A stretch of DNA of 64,000 nucleotides from Loxodes magnus (taxonomy: Eukaryota; Ciliophora; Karyorelictea; Loxodida; Loxodidae): the NCBI GenBank assembly GCA_946699065.1, contig CAMPDV010000501.1:62001-126000 (forward strand). The letters run 5' to 3'. Of this stretch, positions 12,601-24,250 are shown in pieces. The notes beneath the pieces are model-generated. The model saw only the letters and a list, made by a program, of their open reading frames with translations, was not told the origin of the DNA and made no database searches. Position numbers and translations under genes: made by a program. How positions within the stretch are numbered: position 1 is the stretch's first letter; each line of letters starts with the position of its first letter.

Positions 12601-13690
12601 TACTTAATGAAGCTAAACTAAAGCCTAGTTTTATTATTTTAGTTTAGTAATTCTATCCATAAATTAGGTTAAAAAGATATTAACCTAATTGTATTATTTT
12701 ATGATTAAGTTAATTTCAAATCCTTATTAGTCATCCAGTTACTGCTTACTCTTTATAATATTATGTTTATTTTTATTTATCTAAAAGGCTTTTAATTCTT
12801 CTTACAGTGCAAAGGTAGAATAAATCAGACAGAGTATTAGGCTTTAATACTATAAATTTACCTACAATATCTCAATGAGTAACTTATGCTACCATAGCAG
12901 GTCTTTGAATAATTATTAATACAAAACACTTAGAAAAACTTTAGGCTGATATTTTAGAGTTGCAATTTTAGTAGATCTAGGAGATACAGATAAAGTAGGC
13001 TTGTAAAAATATCCTAATTTAGTTTAAGAAAATATAGTAAGTTATATATTTATCTACTATATCTATTCTTAATTTTCTTTTCATATGTTATGACTTTTTT
13101 ATCACAGAAGGAACTCTTTTTTGGTTACCTTGTCTCTTTATCAGATACTTTTTCTATTATCTCTTTTTTTGATATATTTTTATCTTTAAAAAGGACTTAA
13201 TGTCCTAATATTATTTAGAGATCTACAAGGGAAAAAAACAAATTGTAAGTGTCATAAATTAATCATTCATCTTAAGATGGTAAGCAATTTGATGAGTGCT
13301 AAAATGAGAAAAAGAGTGATTTAGTTAACTTGCATGCATCAGAAAACTAAAAACAATAATAAGGATAATTATCATATAATGAACGATGAGTGAATAAAGG
13401 GAAAAGCAGACAGGGAGACAAATTTTTTATCCCATAAAAATAAAAAGGAATCCCGGATAATTTGGAGCCATATTAATTCTGTGCAAAAACAAGAAGAAAC
13501 AGGTACTCCTTTATACTCAAAGTTCCTCCCAAAAATCTACATTTTAAAAAGGAAGCTGAGAACCTTTAACTTTGAAGAAAGAAAATATTAAAATTATTGT
13601 AGTTTAAATCTTGAAATATAGAAGATTATAATGAAATAATCTCTTATTCATTGAAAAGTAGACATTAGTAAAATGAAATCTATGCTTGAA
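9691..13690. other. AT-rich stretch without recognisable genes
   Basis: No conserved peptide segment, RNA gene or repeat copy was recognised. The base composition is very AT-rich with simple A/T runs, and open frames are short and low in complexity. It separates block A from the next repeat copy at 13.69 kb. Confidence 0.5.
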
Positions 13691-14270
13691 CATTATTCTT
13701 ATTTCTATAAATCTTTTAATTTAAAATCCTTTAAATTTGTTTAGGTATCTGCTAGAAAGGTAAGTAGTTTAAGAACTTAAGAAACCTATAATAAGAGTTA
13801 ACCTAACAAAAGAAAAGCAATGCTTAAAATAATAATTTTTTGATTTAGCCCAAACCATCTTTCAGTCTAATTTAAATTATTCTTTAAGAAAATAACAAGA
13901 TAGAAACTAGATACCAGAGATTATATTTTTATAATACTGTTTTATTCCAAATTCAAAGATTTTACTCTAAACACTTTGTGTGTTATTTTAAGAGATTAGT
14001 TAAATCTTTGCAGTAATGCTGAAGTTAAATTACTCTTTTAATTTTAAATAAGAACTCTTATTTTTAATCTGCTTCTTGATCTTTTAGTTTATTAATCTGT
14101 CAACTAGAACTGTACGTTTTTATTTTAAGTAAAAGTTCCTTTGTTCTTGTTCAAATGCTGCCTCAAACTTTTTTGCTAAAAGTTGCTTAAAATAAATGTT
14201 TCTTGCATTTTAATAAGTTGCCTTACAATAATTTATTAAGGCCTTAAATTATTTAAGATAAAATTAAAAA
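13690..14270. repeat. Dispersed ~580-bp repeat, copy 1
   Basis: Direct repeat of 34,545-35,150. Shared landmarks include AAGAACTTAAGAA, GATAGAAACTAGA, CAGAGATTATATTTTTAT and CTTGCATTTTAATAAG. The divergence is larger than between blocks A and B, so this is an older duplication. It carries a minus-strand coding-like segment (separate entry), so the unit is probably part of a duplicated gene and not a transposon. Confidence 0.7.
13862..14250 (-). CDS. Coding-like gene fragment, unknown family
   Basis: A minus-strand frame of about 130 codons ends with TGA at 13,862-13,864 and reads in part INYCKATYQNARNIYFK, LAKKFEAAFEQEQRNFYLK, TVLVDRLINQKIKKQIKN. TAA and TAG are read as Gln. The second copy (34.55-35.15 kb) keeps ALI-YCK--YQNAR-IYF with conservative changes before a frameshift, which supports past coding function. 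It is rich in K, Q and E and looks helical or coiled-coil. No start codon is visible, so it is an exon or a fragment. I do not recognise the family. Confidence 0.45.
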
Positions 14271-14574
14271 AATTAAATATATCTCAAGAAGACTTTTAGA
14301 TCTAAACTTAAAAGAGGTAGCTAAAAGCCTAAGCAAGAAAGATGGAAAATAGAATGATAATTGAAGAAAAGAAATGTAAGATGCTTTGATTTACTGCTTA
14401 ATTAGACCAAAAATTAGTAAGAATATCAATATTACTAAGTTAGTAAAGGAACTTTAGTGAATGGGCTAAAAGAATTGTTGTCTGAAAGAAATGAAATAGA
14501 AGGACTAGCTCTCATAGATAGTTACAAGTAATTATATTTAATCTTTTATCATGCAAAATCTTTTAAATTTGTAG

Positions 14575-15240
14575 GGAAACTGTAATTTTGATTTTATAAA
14601 AGAGAAAAGGGATTTATATAGTTATCGTGAAGATTTAACTAGAAGCATAAAGCAAATGTTGGAATATCTGAAAAAATATCCTAGTGAATGCCATATAATT
14701 GTAAGATATAAAACAGAGAATTGTAAAATAAGGCTTTTTATAAGCTGTAATTGATTCAAACCAAATAATAAAGAAAGTATTATGAAAAGAGATATTAGAA
14801 AAGGATTATTCTAGATTTATAAAAATTAGAACGAAGATAAGTATCAAATAAAGCAGAAAATAAGGAAATTTAAAAATTAAAAATGATAGCCGAAATCATA
14901 TGCACCATAAGCTCAAAATATAATAATTAAATGAAGCCGAAATATATAAATAACCTTGAGTTTATACTCATTTTTTGCATAAATGAAATTAGAGAAGCTC
15001 AAAAATTTATATCTACTCTTTAGTTATACCTTAAATACCTTATTCGTAATTAATACTAAATCCGCACTTTCAAGTATCTTATTTATTAGAAACATCATAA
15101 AATAGTATATTGCATCAAATATTAATGGATTTGTCAGCTACCAAATCTCACAGAGATAAAGCTTCAACATACCTCAAAAATGCCTCTAGCTTCATCTTTT
15201 ATTCTTGGGTTAAAGCCTGAAAATTTAGCTTTATACTTAG
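14575..15240 (+). CDS. Coding-like segment, unknown family
   Basis: The frame begins after a sequence that looks like an intron end (GTAATTATATTT ... TTTGTAG, 14,527-14,574) and reads GNCNFDFIKEKRDLYSYRED, SIKQMLEYLKKYPSECHIIV. It runs on past TGA at 14,752 (SCN-W-FKPNNKES) and two more TGA codons if these are tryptophan. Composition is typical of AT-rich ciliate protein. The frame of the upstream exon does not join cleanly, so this is probably a decayed gene. The family is not recognised. It may belong to the same old duplications as genes P and X. Confidence 0.35.
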
Positions 15241-15249
15241 TTATTCAAG

Positions 15250-17190
15250 TTATTTCCAACTTTAATCTCTTAATTAAATATATTAACAATGATATAATAA
15301 AAACTTTAATGAGGTAAAGGAATATAAAGAATGTCTTAAAGAGATAGCCATAACAAACTAAATACCATACTTCATATGCGACTAAAACTCCTTTAAGAGT
15401 TTAAAAAAAATTGGCTTAAATTATAGAACGTACTACAAAATTAAGAGTTTAATCATGTATGAAGCCTAGGCTTTGGAAGGCTTAAATAGGAAATGTGAGA
15501 ACTATTTCTTTAAGATTTATGCAAATAAAAGAAAGAGCTATTAAATTGTCTAGAAGCAAAATTTTTTGTATCGGGCTAGTAAGTAGAAATCGAAATACTG
15601 AGTTATTCTTGATGAGTATGCTCGGAAGCAGAGTTAAAATGCCTTATTAAGATAATGGTGAACTTATATATCTACTTAAGAAACTGAATCTAGATAAGCA
15701 TTCATTATCTAATAATATTGCTAGATATAGGATTAGCCTATTGAATTCATAGAGACTAAGACTAGATAAATTGCCTTTGGAATATTAAGAGATTTTTAAA
15801 AAGAAAATATAGTAGAATAAAATAGTAAAACTGATGAGTGAGGACCATGAGACCTACCAAAACTATTAGTACGAGTAGATGAGTTAATAGGTTGATTTTT
15901 TAGTCTAAATTAGCCTTCATACAGAAATAAGGCTCTAAATCTGAAAAAATTAATTTTAAAGCCTAGTATAAGAATATTAATAATAAGATCTGTCCTAACA
16001 TTTTTAAAAGATATTTCTGTTTTATCAATTTGTCTCTTATTCACTTTAATTTACCTAAAATATTAATTATAATAGCTAAGCTTTTTCTTTAAAATAGCTT
16101 TCTTAATATTAGTTTTTCTGTTCTAATCTGTATCTAAAACCTAATAAAATCTAAAGTATAATATTTTATCTTATTAATTATATAAAACTATCAATCAACA
16201 AAATATAAGAACATTAAATTTAAACAGCTTTTGCCTTATCTTTATTTGTTTTTCCTTAATAATCACAAAATATTTTAAATATCTAGTGGTAAATTCTTTT
16301 TGAATATAATAATCAATTACTTAAAGATCTTTGACTGATTCTCTAAATAATTTCGTTATAGCAATACTCTGAATCATTTATATATATTCATTTTTTATAA
16401 ATCAGTGACTCTTATATTTCACTTTTATTAATCTTACACTAAATTTGGCAAGCATTTCTTCCATTTAATCTTATATTTGAACTATCTATTATCCGTTTAA
16501 GGATTTTTAGTAACTTATTTTTATTTTAGCTTTCCGACACTCTAAAAAATCACTATTTCAAAGTTCTTCAAAATGAATAATTTTTATTAATTTTATCTTT
16601 ATATAATTTTATTTAAAAAGAAGCTATTATTTTACCTTCTGTTATCTTTTCAAAAAACTAAAAAAGCTTTTATTTATTTTAATAATTTTAAGTCCTAAAA
16701 ATATAACTTTTTAATAGTTATTTAGTATCATTTATCTATTTCTTAAAAATTACCTAATATTCTAAAATAAATTAAATATTTCTATTAGCTGAAGCATATT
16801 CTTTATTTTTATTATTTTATATGCTATTTCATTATTTCTCTTCTCTATTTTATTAATGCAAACGTTTCTCTTCATTACTGAATGTTCATTCCTTGTCTAA
16901 TTAAGTTTAATCTCTTTGTAAAAGTTCCAAATTGCTTTGAATTTTTTTCCAAAGTTTTTGCTTAAAAATAATTTGCTAAATAATATTGATAATTATAAAT
17001 TAAATTTACACAAATAAAAAGCAATAAATAGGTTAAGATAGTAGTTAGTAGTAAAGTGTAAGTGACTTAATTAAGAGAGTTAATAATAAATAGATTTAAT
17101 TAGATATAATATGTAAATAATAGGCAGCTTCTCTCATTAAGTAATTAGGTACCTATTTATTTATAAGCTTCTTAAATTATTAATTCTAAG
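15250..17190. other. AT-rich stretch without recognisable genes
   Basis: Nothing was recognised on either strand. Sequence is dominated by A/T runs and short, low-complexity open frames. It leads up to the tRNA-Asp gene. Confidence 0.5.
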
Positions 17191-17191
17191 A

Positions 17192-17263
17192 TCCGAGGTA
17201 GTATAGTGGCTAGTATTTCTGCCTGTCACGCAGACGACCCGGGTTCAATCCCCGGCCTCGGAG
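17192..17263 (+). tRNA. tRNA-Asp (GTC)
   Basis: Complete 72-nt cloverleaf. The acceptor stem TCCGAGG pairs with CCTCGGA. The anticodon arm is TCTGC-CTGTCAC-GCAGA, giving anticodon GTC (Asp). The T arm contains GGGTTCAATCCC, the B box. No intron and no encoded CCA. It is followed directly by seven T residues. It is intact and much more GC-rich than its surroundings, so it is likely functional. Confidence 0.95.
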
Positions 17264-17270
17264 TTTTTTT
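17264..17270 (+). terminator. RNA polymerase III terminator of tRNA-Asp
   Basis: A run of seven T directly after the discriminator base of the tRNA, the standard Pol III stop signal. Confidence 0.85.
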
Positions 17271-19125
17271 CTATACAGTTTAAAGTTAATTATACTTTTT
17301 GTATTTACTCAATTTATTAGGGACATTATACTGGGCATATTAGGAAAGATAAGAGACTAAAATAAAATAAAAATAAGTAAGAAGCATAGCAATAGTAAAG
17401 GGATAAATTAAATTAGTAAAATAATGAAAGCAATTGAAAGCTTATAAATGATAAGAGGGAACTGAGAAAATAGAAAAGCGTTAATAAAGAAACTTAAAAG
17501 CAAAATAGATTTATAAAATACATCAAATATTTAAAAATAACAAATGACTTTATATGTATATACCAAAAAGTATTATTTAAGTTATTAATCCTTCTAAGTA
17601 AATAATAAAACTAACATTATTTAGATTTAATTCCAAAAGGAATTTAACATTAGAGATGTAAAAGTTTATTTTAGGCTTAAATAAATTTAAAAAATAGTAA
17701 AGGCTTAAATTAATTTATAATTCAAGCTATTTTATAAATTATATGCCTAAATACTAATTATTTTTAAATTACATTCATAAAAATCTAGAAGAACAACTTA
17801 GAATTATATATAATCTTTAATAAGAGATTTATTAATTAATTTAAATCTATTTTTAACGTAAAGAATTAAGAAAACAGTGTTAAAGTAATTAATTTATGAA
17901 TTTTTATTTTCCTTTTAACTATTACATAATATCTATAGTTAGCATTGATAGAGAAGGGAAACTAGCTCATAATATCTTAATTTTACGTTCTAATTTTATA
18001 ATTAGTTTTAAAAAAGTAAGATTTTTGATTATTCTCTTATGATATTTAGGAAGAACAACTAAATGAATTGATTTCTCCTTAAATTTAGGATAATTCTTTA
18101 AAGAGTCTGGCTTATATATAGAGCTAAAAATAGATCCATTAATTTGAAGATATATAAGGAATAGAATACTAAAATTAGAAAATTAAGGAGATTAAATTTT
18201 TTTTACTTGGCTATAGTAAGAATCTAGAGCTTGAATCTCTCTTTAAATTAACTTCTATGCTTAGATTACTCTTAAGTCTACATTATTTTATTGCAAGCTT
18301 ATATATTTAAAAATCATAAATCTGAAAGAATACAAGATGAAAACTCTTTCCAAACATTATTCTAAGACAAGCATTTACAAAGCTAAATTCTAGGATTAAA
18401 CCTTTTAACTTTCTAATAAAAGTTTGAAAATATTAATTTCTAGAAATTCCATTTAAGGATACTCTTTATATTTAGATCTCTTTTCGTAAAATTAAAAAAA
18501 TTTAATTTTATCCTTGATTTCAAATAAATAACTTAATCAAAAATCTTAATAAAGACAATATTTACACTGAAGATTTAAATAACTCTTATAGATATATAGG
18601 CCTTAAAATTAGCAACATATTTTAGGGATAAGTATATTTTGTTTAATTATGACTAAACTCTTTCCTTAAGTTTCTCACTAAAATCTACTAGCTTTTACTC
18701 AAATAAAAAGCCTTGAGTTGACTCTCATTGTTAAATTAATACACGAAATTATAGTTTGAAACTGGCTAAGCAAAGGTTCAGAGTACTCTATATTCATAGA
18801 ACTTTTGTCCACAGACTTTATTTTTCTAAAGTTATAAAATTGAGTATCCAGAAAACTTCTGATTCCATAGATGAGAAACGAATTATTTCTATAGATGAAA
18901 ATACATGAAGCTGAGCTTTTTTATTTATCTTGCTATAAGTTAATCAAATATTCTTATTTGCATCATAAACTCTTATAGTATCAAAGTCTTACTTCACTGT
19001 ATAGTTAAATCCTCCTAACACGTAGACCCAAAATTTAACATAATTACATCCAATTTACATATAAGAGTTTCAAACTATTATATGCTATTAAATAATTCAG
19101 AACTCTTATTTAATTAATTAATTTC
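17271..19125. other. AT-rich stretch without recognisable genes
   Basis: No gene, RNA or repeat copy recognised. It ends abruptly at a GC-rich island at about 19,130. Confidence 0.5.
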
Positions 19126-19425
19126 AACTTAAAGGGTTTTGGACTGCAACTTCTTGCAGTTTAACGACCCCAACACTCCCTTCATGGGATAACGGGGATA
19201 TCCTGTTGCTTTCGAAAAGCAGCTGCCAGGGAGCTCCATCGCTATGGGCAGCCAGGCCTCAAGCCCCTACCAGGAGTGGATAATCAAGAGGAAGGTGTTC
19301 CCTTGCAAAGGTTGACTTTGACCAGGGACTTTCTCAGCGACAGGAAAGGAACTTGTTCCTAGCCATAAAACCAGAAAGTATGATTCAGAAGGTCAATCTC
19401 AGCTCCCACCATCTTTTTAATTATA
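19126..19425 (+). other. GC-rich, strongly folded island upstream of a retroelement ORF1
   Basis: About 300 bases with far higher GC content than the flanks. Many perfect hairpins are visible: CTGCAA-CTTC-TTGCAG, CCC-TTCA-TGGG nested inside CCCC/GGGG, TGCTT-TCGA-AAGCA, CTGCC...GGGCAG enclosing GGAGCTCC, and CCTTTGCAAGG-type pairing near 19.3 kb. It lies about 220 bases before the ATG of the coiled-coil ORF1 at 19,648, so the simplest reading is the structured 5' untranslated region of that non-LTR element. A separate non-coding RNA gene or a self-cleaving ribozyme is possible. It does not match SRP RNA, RNase P, telomerase RNA or the Tetrahymena group I intron as I know them. Strand is assumed from ORF1. 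Confidence 0.5.
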
Positions 19426-19647
19426 ACTCTTATTGAATACTTTACATTAAGATATGCCGTTGAAATCTAATTATTATATAAAAAAATGGCCTTAAAAAAT
19501 AGCAATCTCCAAACTAGACTAATAGAATACATAAAGAATTATAAATTGATCTATAAAATCTACAAAACGAAAAGCTTAAACTCTAACAGGTAATCTAAGA
19601 ATTTTCAAGCAAAATATGTGTTCTAATTTAGCAAATTGATTAAAAAA

Positions 19648-21100
19648 ATGGAGTCTTAAAATCTTGTTCCCGGCTTTTTCTTGAGCAGAGAAGAGAAAAA
19701 AGCTCTAGAGAAAAAGCAGGCATAAAAAAAGTATCAAGAGTCTTCTTCTCCTCACTTACAAAACTAATAAAGAACTTAATAACTATAATAAACACCTCCT
19801 AAAGTAATAAAAAGAAAGGAATCTAATATAATAACAGGAAAAGAACTTCCATCAAAGATAATTAAAAAGGAAATCAATATTTAACAGTTAGCATTTGAAA
19901 TATCCAATCTCTAGGAAGAGATTAAAGTGCTTAAGTAGGAAAATTAAGAACTAAGAAACTTATTATCGCTTGGATAAGATAACTTGAGAATAGAATTATT
20001 AACTAAGAAAGGGAACTCCAAGCATATTGGAACATTTAAACTGAACATAGATAAGAAACAGCAAGGCTTGGAAATATCGTATAAAAACAAGAGTTGGAGT
20101 TTATTAAGTAAAAGAATATTAGCACTAACATAACTAATTAGACAAATTAGATGGAGATAGAATAAAAAGAGGTTATAAATCGAAAACCAATCAATAAGTA
20201 AGGAAGAAATGCTACTACTGTAAGAGTAAGTGACATTTGTACAAGAATTGCTAAAAATTTTAGAATTTCAAGAAAAAATTTTGGCGTAAAGAATAAGAAA
20301 AATACTAGAGGCTCTATTGTAACTAGCATAGAGATATTTACAGAAGAAAATGATGTGAAGTACCTTTTGAAATAATAAAAACAAGAAATCAAAAAAACTG
20401 AGAAGACCTTAGTGAAGATAATTTCATTAGAAAGTCAAGAATGATGAGAAGTGTTGCTGATAAAACAACTTCTTTTAAACGGTGTCCAGATTGACACTGT
20501 TGAACATTTTAATTTCATTATCATTTAGCAAATTGATTAACAGAAACAGGAAAAAATATATTAAAATAAGATATCGTAAGTAGATCTTCTGATCGGCAAA
20601 TATACTCATTAATCCAGCAGACTGAAGAATTGCAAAGAATAAATTATGAAAAGAAACAGGAAATGCAAAATAGATAAACTATGATCCCATGGATGTAGAG
20701 ATAGAGAGAGAAGAAATAAATTAAGCATTAATTTATTCATAAAGAAGACCGATAATAAGGTACTAATACTGCAAGAAGCAAGGTAAAAAGGTAAGAAACT
20801 GTTAGAAATTTTAGGAAAAAACAGAAGAACAAAGAACGAAAGACATGAAATAAATTTTTAAAAATATTCAGTACAAAAAAAGAAAAATTATATAGGATAA
20901 AAGAACAATAAATCATTCAAGCAATATCTCAAATAGGAAGCAAGAGAACGGAACAAAAAGCAATACGGATTTGAAGTAGGAAAGTTGATGAAGGTAAGTC
21001 TCAGTGGAAGCAAAGAAAAGCAAGAAATAATACAAGTTAACTCTGAAGAAGAAGATTTTTGATAAGAAAAAATTTATACAAACTCTAATTTTGTGATTAA
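19648..21100 (+). pseudogene. Retroelement ORF1 (coiled-coil, degenerate zinc knuckle), broken
   Basis: Probable ORF1 nucleic-acid-binding protein of a non-LTR retrotransposon. ATG at 19,648 begins MESQNLVPGFFLSREEKK. A strong leucine-spaced coiled coil follows (FEISNLQEEIKVLKQENQEL, about residues 85-110). Near 20,085 the sensible frame changes (+1 or +2), and the new frame reads MEIEQKEVINRKPINKQGRN and TVRVSDICTRIAKNFRIS. Later pieces are QQTEELQRINYEKKQEMQN, PMDVEIEREE, and YQYCKKQGKKVRNCQ at about 20.77 kb, a CCHC knuckle whose first C and H are mutated. The 46.9-kb ORF1 has the same order (coiled coil, DPMDIE, knuckle). The broken frame and lost ligands make it a pseudogene. Confidence 0.65.
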
Positions 21101-21429
21101 CCAAATAAAAGTGTAGTCACTTTAATAAATTATGTTATGTTATAAATAGTATTAATTAGTTAAATTCTAAAATTTAATTACCAAGTTATTAAGCCAGATT
21201 ATTTGCTCTGTCTAAAAAGGACAATATTTAAAGATAAAATACTCTTTTTATATGGATATCATAATTAAGAAGTTATCAAGCTTTATTAGATTAAAAAATA
21301 ATCTTAAAAACGTTATCTACACAGATTTTAGAAATAAAAAAAAATAATTGGCAAAGGTAAAATATAAAAATCTTAGCAAAATACTTAAATCATGTTTAAG
21401 TAAGCTAACCATCTAATAAGCCAAAATAT

Positions 21430-21500
21430 TAGTAAAAAATTTTGATCATAGATCGCGTAGCATCACACTGGCGAGTAGTTCTTTAAAAAATGTTTTATTA
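21430..21500 (-). repeat. Family I retroelement 3' end (stem-loop)
   Basis: The minus strand carries the same ~40-base module found at 25.60, 49.14 and 63.88 kb, here degenerate: on the + strand ATCGCGTAGCATC, then GGCGAGTAGTTCTTT. Its position next to A/T-rich tail sequence marks the 3' end of a minus-strand element whose body would extend to the right. Confidence 0.55.
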
Positions 21501-21639
21501 GTTATTATGAAAGTCTTTCGGAAACCTACCTATGTGCTAGCATTTCCTTATATCAGCTTTAACTCTATAGAGTTATGGACGTAATGTATGCCTAAGAAAC
21601 CTTAGAATCTGAACTTCTTTCAACTTGCTATTAATTTAA

Positions 21640-21775
21640 ATCTCAAGGTCTGAGTTCTCTCTTGATTCCTGCCAAGATTCTTGCTTTTCCCTTTTTCACA
21701 TAACAGGTACTTCCTGGTACCAAAATTTTCCTTCGCTCATAGTTGGAGGATTGCTCCTCCCTATTTAAATTAAAA
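21640..21775 (+). repeat. Family II retroelement 3' end (stem-loop plus CTATTTAAA tail)
   Basis: C/T-rich, relatively GC-rich stretch ending in GTTGGAGGATTGCTCCTCC, a GGAG/CTCC hairpin, followed by CTATTTAAAT. The same ending occurs at 25,370-25,395, and a variant occurs at 27,850-27,890 and inverted at 63,955-64,000. Repeated terminal hairpin plus short tail is the usual mark of non-LTR 3' ends. Confidence 0.6.
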
Positions 21776-21929
21776 TGAATAAAATGAAGTTTATTCTTAA
21801 CTAGTAATAGCAATTTATTTAAAATTGAGGAACTAATGTCTTTGATAAGCTTTAAAACTTAAATTAAATAGATTTTAACTTATCAAACATAAAAATAAAT
21901 GGAATTTATAAAATTAAATCTTTTATCCT

Positions 21930-23500
21930 CTTTTTACTGGGATAGATATTAAGGATATCGTAACTAAACTAGCAAGCAATAAAGCTAAAGGTAGTGATGT
22001 ACTAAAAGCTGAATTTTTAATTAGGAGATCATGAATTATATCAAATAGTTGCAAATTTTGCTAATAATGTGCTAAGAATTCTCAATATTCTAGATGCAAT
22101 TAAAAAATAAGCATTCTTCCTATCTTCAAAAAGGAAAGTAAAAGCAATAGACGAAATTGGCGTCCTATTACTTTATTAAATTGCTTAGTTAAAATTTACA
22201 GCAAAAGTAATAGCTTAACACTTTTGCAATTGTAGATAAAAGTGTAATATCTGCATCAAGCTTAGTTTAAATTTCTTCGTAAACTCTCGATCACTTAATA
22301 AATTTGAAATATCTAATAGATTATTGACTTACATCAAAGATTATTACGGAAAAGACAACTAAGAGCCACACTATTAGGTGTAGAGAAAATGTTGATAACA
22401 TTTCCAGAAAATTACTTTTTAATCATCTTAGAAGACTTAGACTACCTTTGGATTTAATTCTCTCAATAGAATAATTCTATAAAAGCATTGTTGCTAATTT
22501 TATTATTAGAGATGTTTTGCAAGATATTTAAATTTAGAAACGGAGCTTTGTAAGGAAGATGTCATAATCCTACAATTGCTTGCGAAATGACATTTTTGTA
22601 AGATTCTTAGAAGAAAACTAAAAAAATATGGATTTAAGATTTGTTCGAAAACTTTTGTTACAAGAGGTTTTGAAGATAATTTAATAATATTTTTAGATTC
22701 TTAAAAAACATAAAAACTACTCAAAACTACAGCAACAGATTTTACTAGAGTTAAACTTAACATTAATGTAGCTAAATGTGAAGCGATAGAATTTTCGAAG
22801 AAATAAGGAGATTATAATAACGTGGACTTAAATATTAACGGTATTTCAATAGTGTAAAAAGATTAAATCACTTACCTAGGCAATAAATTAAAAAATTAAA
22901 AAAATTATAAAATTCATTGTGCAGCAGAGATTTGTGAGTATAGAAAATCAATTTTTAAAGCCATTGCAGTTCTTTCAAAATATGATATAGCGTCCCAATT
23001 AGCTTTAAAAATTTTAAAATGTTTATTTTACCAAAAGCTGGATATGGAAGTGATATAACGTCTTGAACTATAAATTCAGGAATTAAAGAATTGTTAGAGA
23101 AAAAAATCAAAAAGACTCATTTCAAAATTAGACTTCATATCTACAAAATCTACATTTAATAAGTCATGATTTATTGATTTGAATTGACTTCTTTTCAAAC
23201 ATATAGTAACACTAAGATTCATGCGGTTCTTTTAAAAGGTAGTTAAATATAGTTAGGATAATCCTCAATTTGATATAGCTTTCTTATTTAATAAATGCAA
23301 TGAATACAAGTTACTTTATTTTAATCATTAATGAAAACAAGCATTATACTAATTTGATATTTAAAGAGCCCAGAACTTGAATTAATTTAATAAGTGCATT
23401 CGTGACCAAATTGACAGACTATTTTTCTAAGAATGTCTTCAGAAGAATGCAATCATGTCAATCACATATAGAATGACCGATTAAATATAAAATAATTAAA
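21930..23500 (+). pseudogene. Non-LTR retrotransposon reverse transcriptase (ORF2) relic
   Basis: Reverse transcriptase blocks appear in family order but in different frames. ILPIFKKESKSNRRNWRPIT, continuing LLNCLVKIY, starts at 22,113 (RT block 1-2 of LINE-type enzymes). LRRLRLPLDLILSIEQFYKS follows at about 22.43 kb, NGALQGRCHNPTIACEMTF at about 22.54 kb (degenerate 'GVLQGCPLSP'), and GFEDNLIIFLDS at about 22.67 kb, where the catalytic F/YADD box has become FEDN. INVAKCEAIEFSKKQ comes after that. The catalytic aspartate pair is damaged and at least three frameshifts are present, so it is dead. Upstream ORF1 fragments and terminal hairpins suggest it belongs to the same class of element, though a family II 3' end separates it from the ORF1 at 19.6 kb, so the two may come from different insertions. 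Confidence 0.8.
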
Positions 23501-24250
23501 AAGTTTTCCTTAAATTACTAAACTAAATTTAATAAGTAATTTATACAGGAAACATAATCTATCTATAAACTAAGGGTTTATTCCTACGATTTTTAGTTTG
23601 AACAAAGCTAGCGGCACATTAATATTTAATTAAATACATTTTGCTTAAGTGGTTAGGATTTTGATGAGTTCGATCACATTTTCTATTGTTTTTATTATAC
23701 AGATATTTTTTAGGAATTTAATATTCATCATATTATTATTAGAAAAGATCTCAAAAGACTAATATTGTATGACTAAAACTATAAAAATTGCAATTTCAAT
23801 AAAAGCAAATTCCTAAAGTAGAATAATTTGCATCAATTTTTTATAAGGAACTAAGAAAGTTAGATTGGAGATTTTCAAGTTCTAAGAAGAAAATAAAATA
23901 AATCTCTTTAATCAAGAATAAGAAAATTATCAGGAAAATTAGAATGAGAGACTTGATTTATGCTTAAGAATTTTTTATTTGAATATTGCATGATTTGAAT
24001 ATCATATTTATGCTTAACGCCAAAATTTTCTATATTATAATAGTACAAAACACTTTTCTAGAAAATTGAGCTTACAATATAAGCGAACTTAGCATATAGA
24101 AGTTTAAGAAATTGATATTAAAAATTAAATTACAATGATAGCTAGAATTAGAGAGAAAAAACTAATGAAGCTAAGAAATTATGAAGAGAAAACTATAAAA
24201 TATATTTAATTAAATTGAAAGGATGAAAAATTCTAAATTTAAAAAGAATT
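23501..24250. other. No gene recognised between retroelement pieces
   Basis: AT-rich sequence with no further RT block that I can identify. It may hold the decayed 3' part of the RT element. Confidence 0.4.

Noticed and set aside
12800-12830. AGTGCAAAGGTAGAATAA resembling a conserved stretch of mitochondrial large-subunit rRNA
   Set aside because: Only about 15 bases match and nothing around it fits rRNA; treated as chance.
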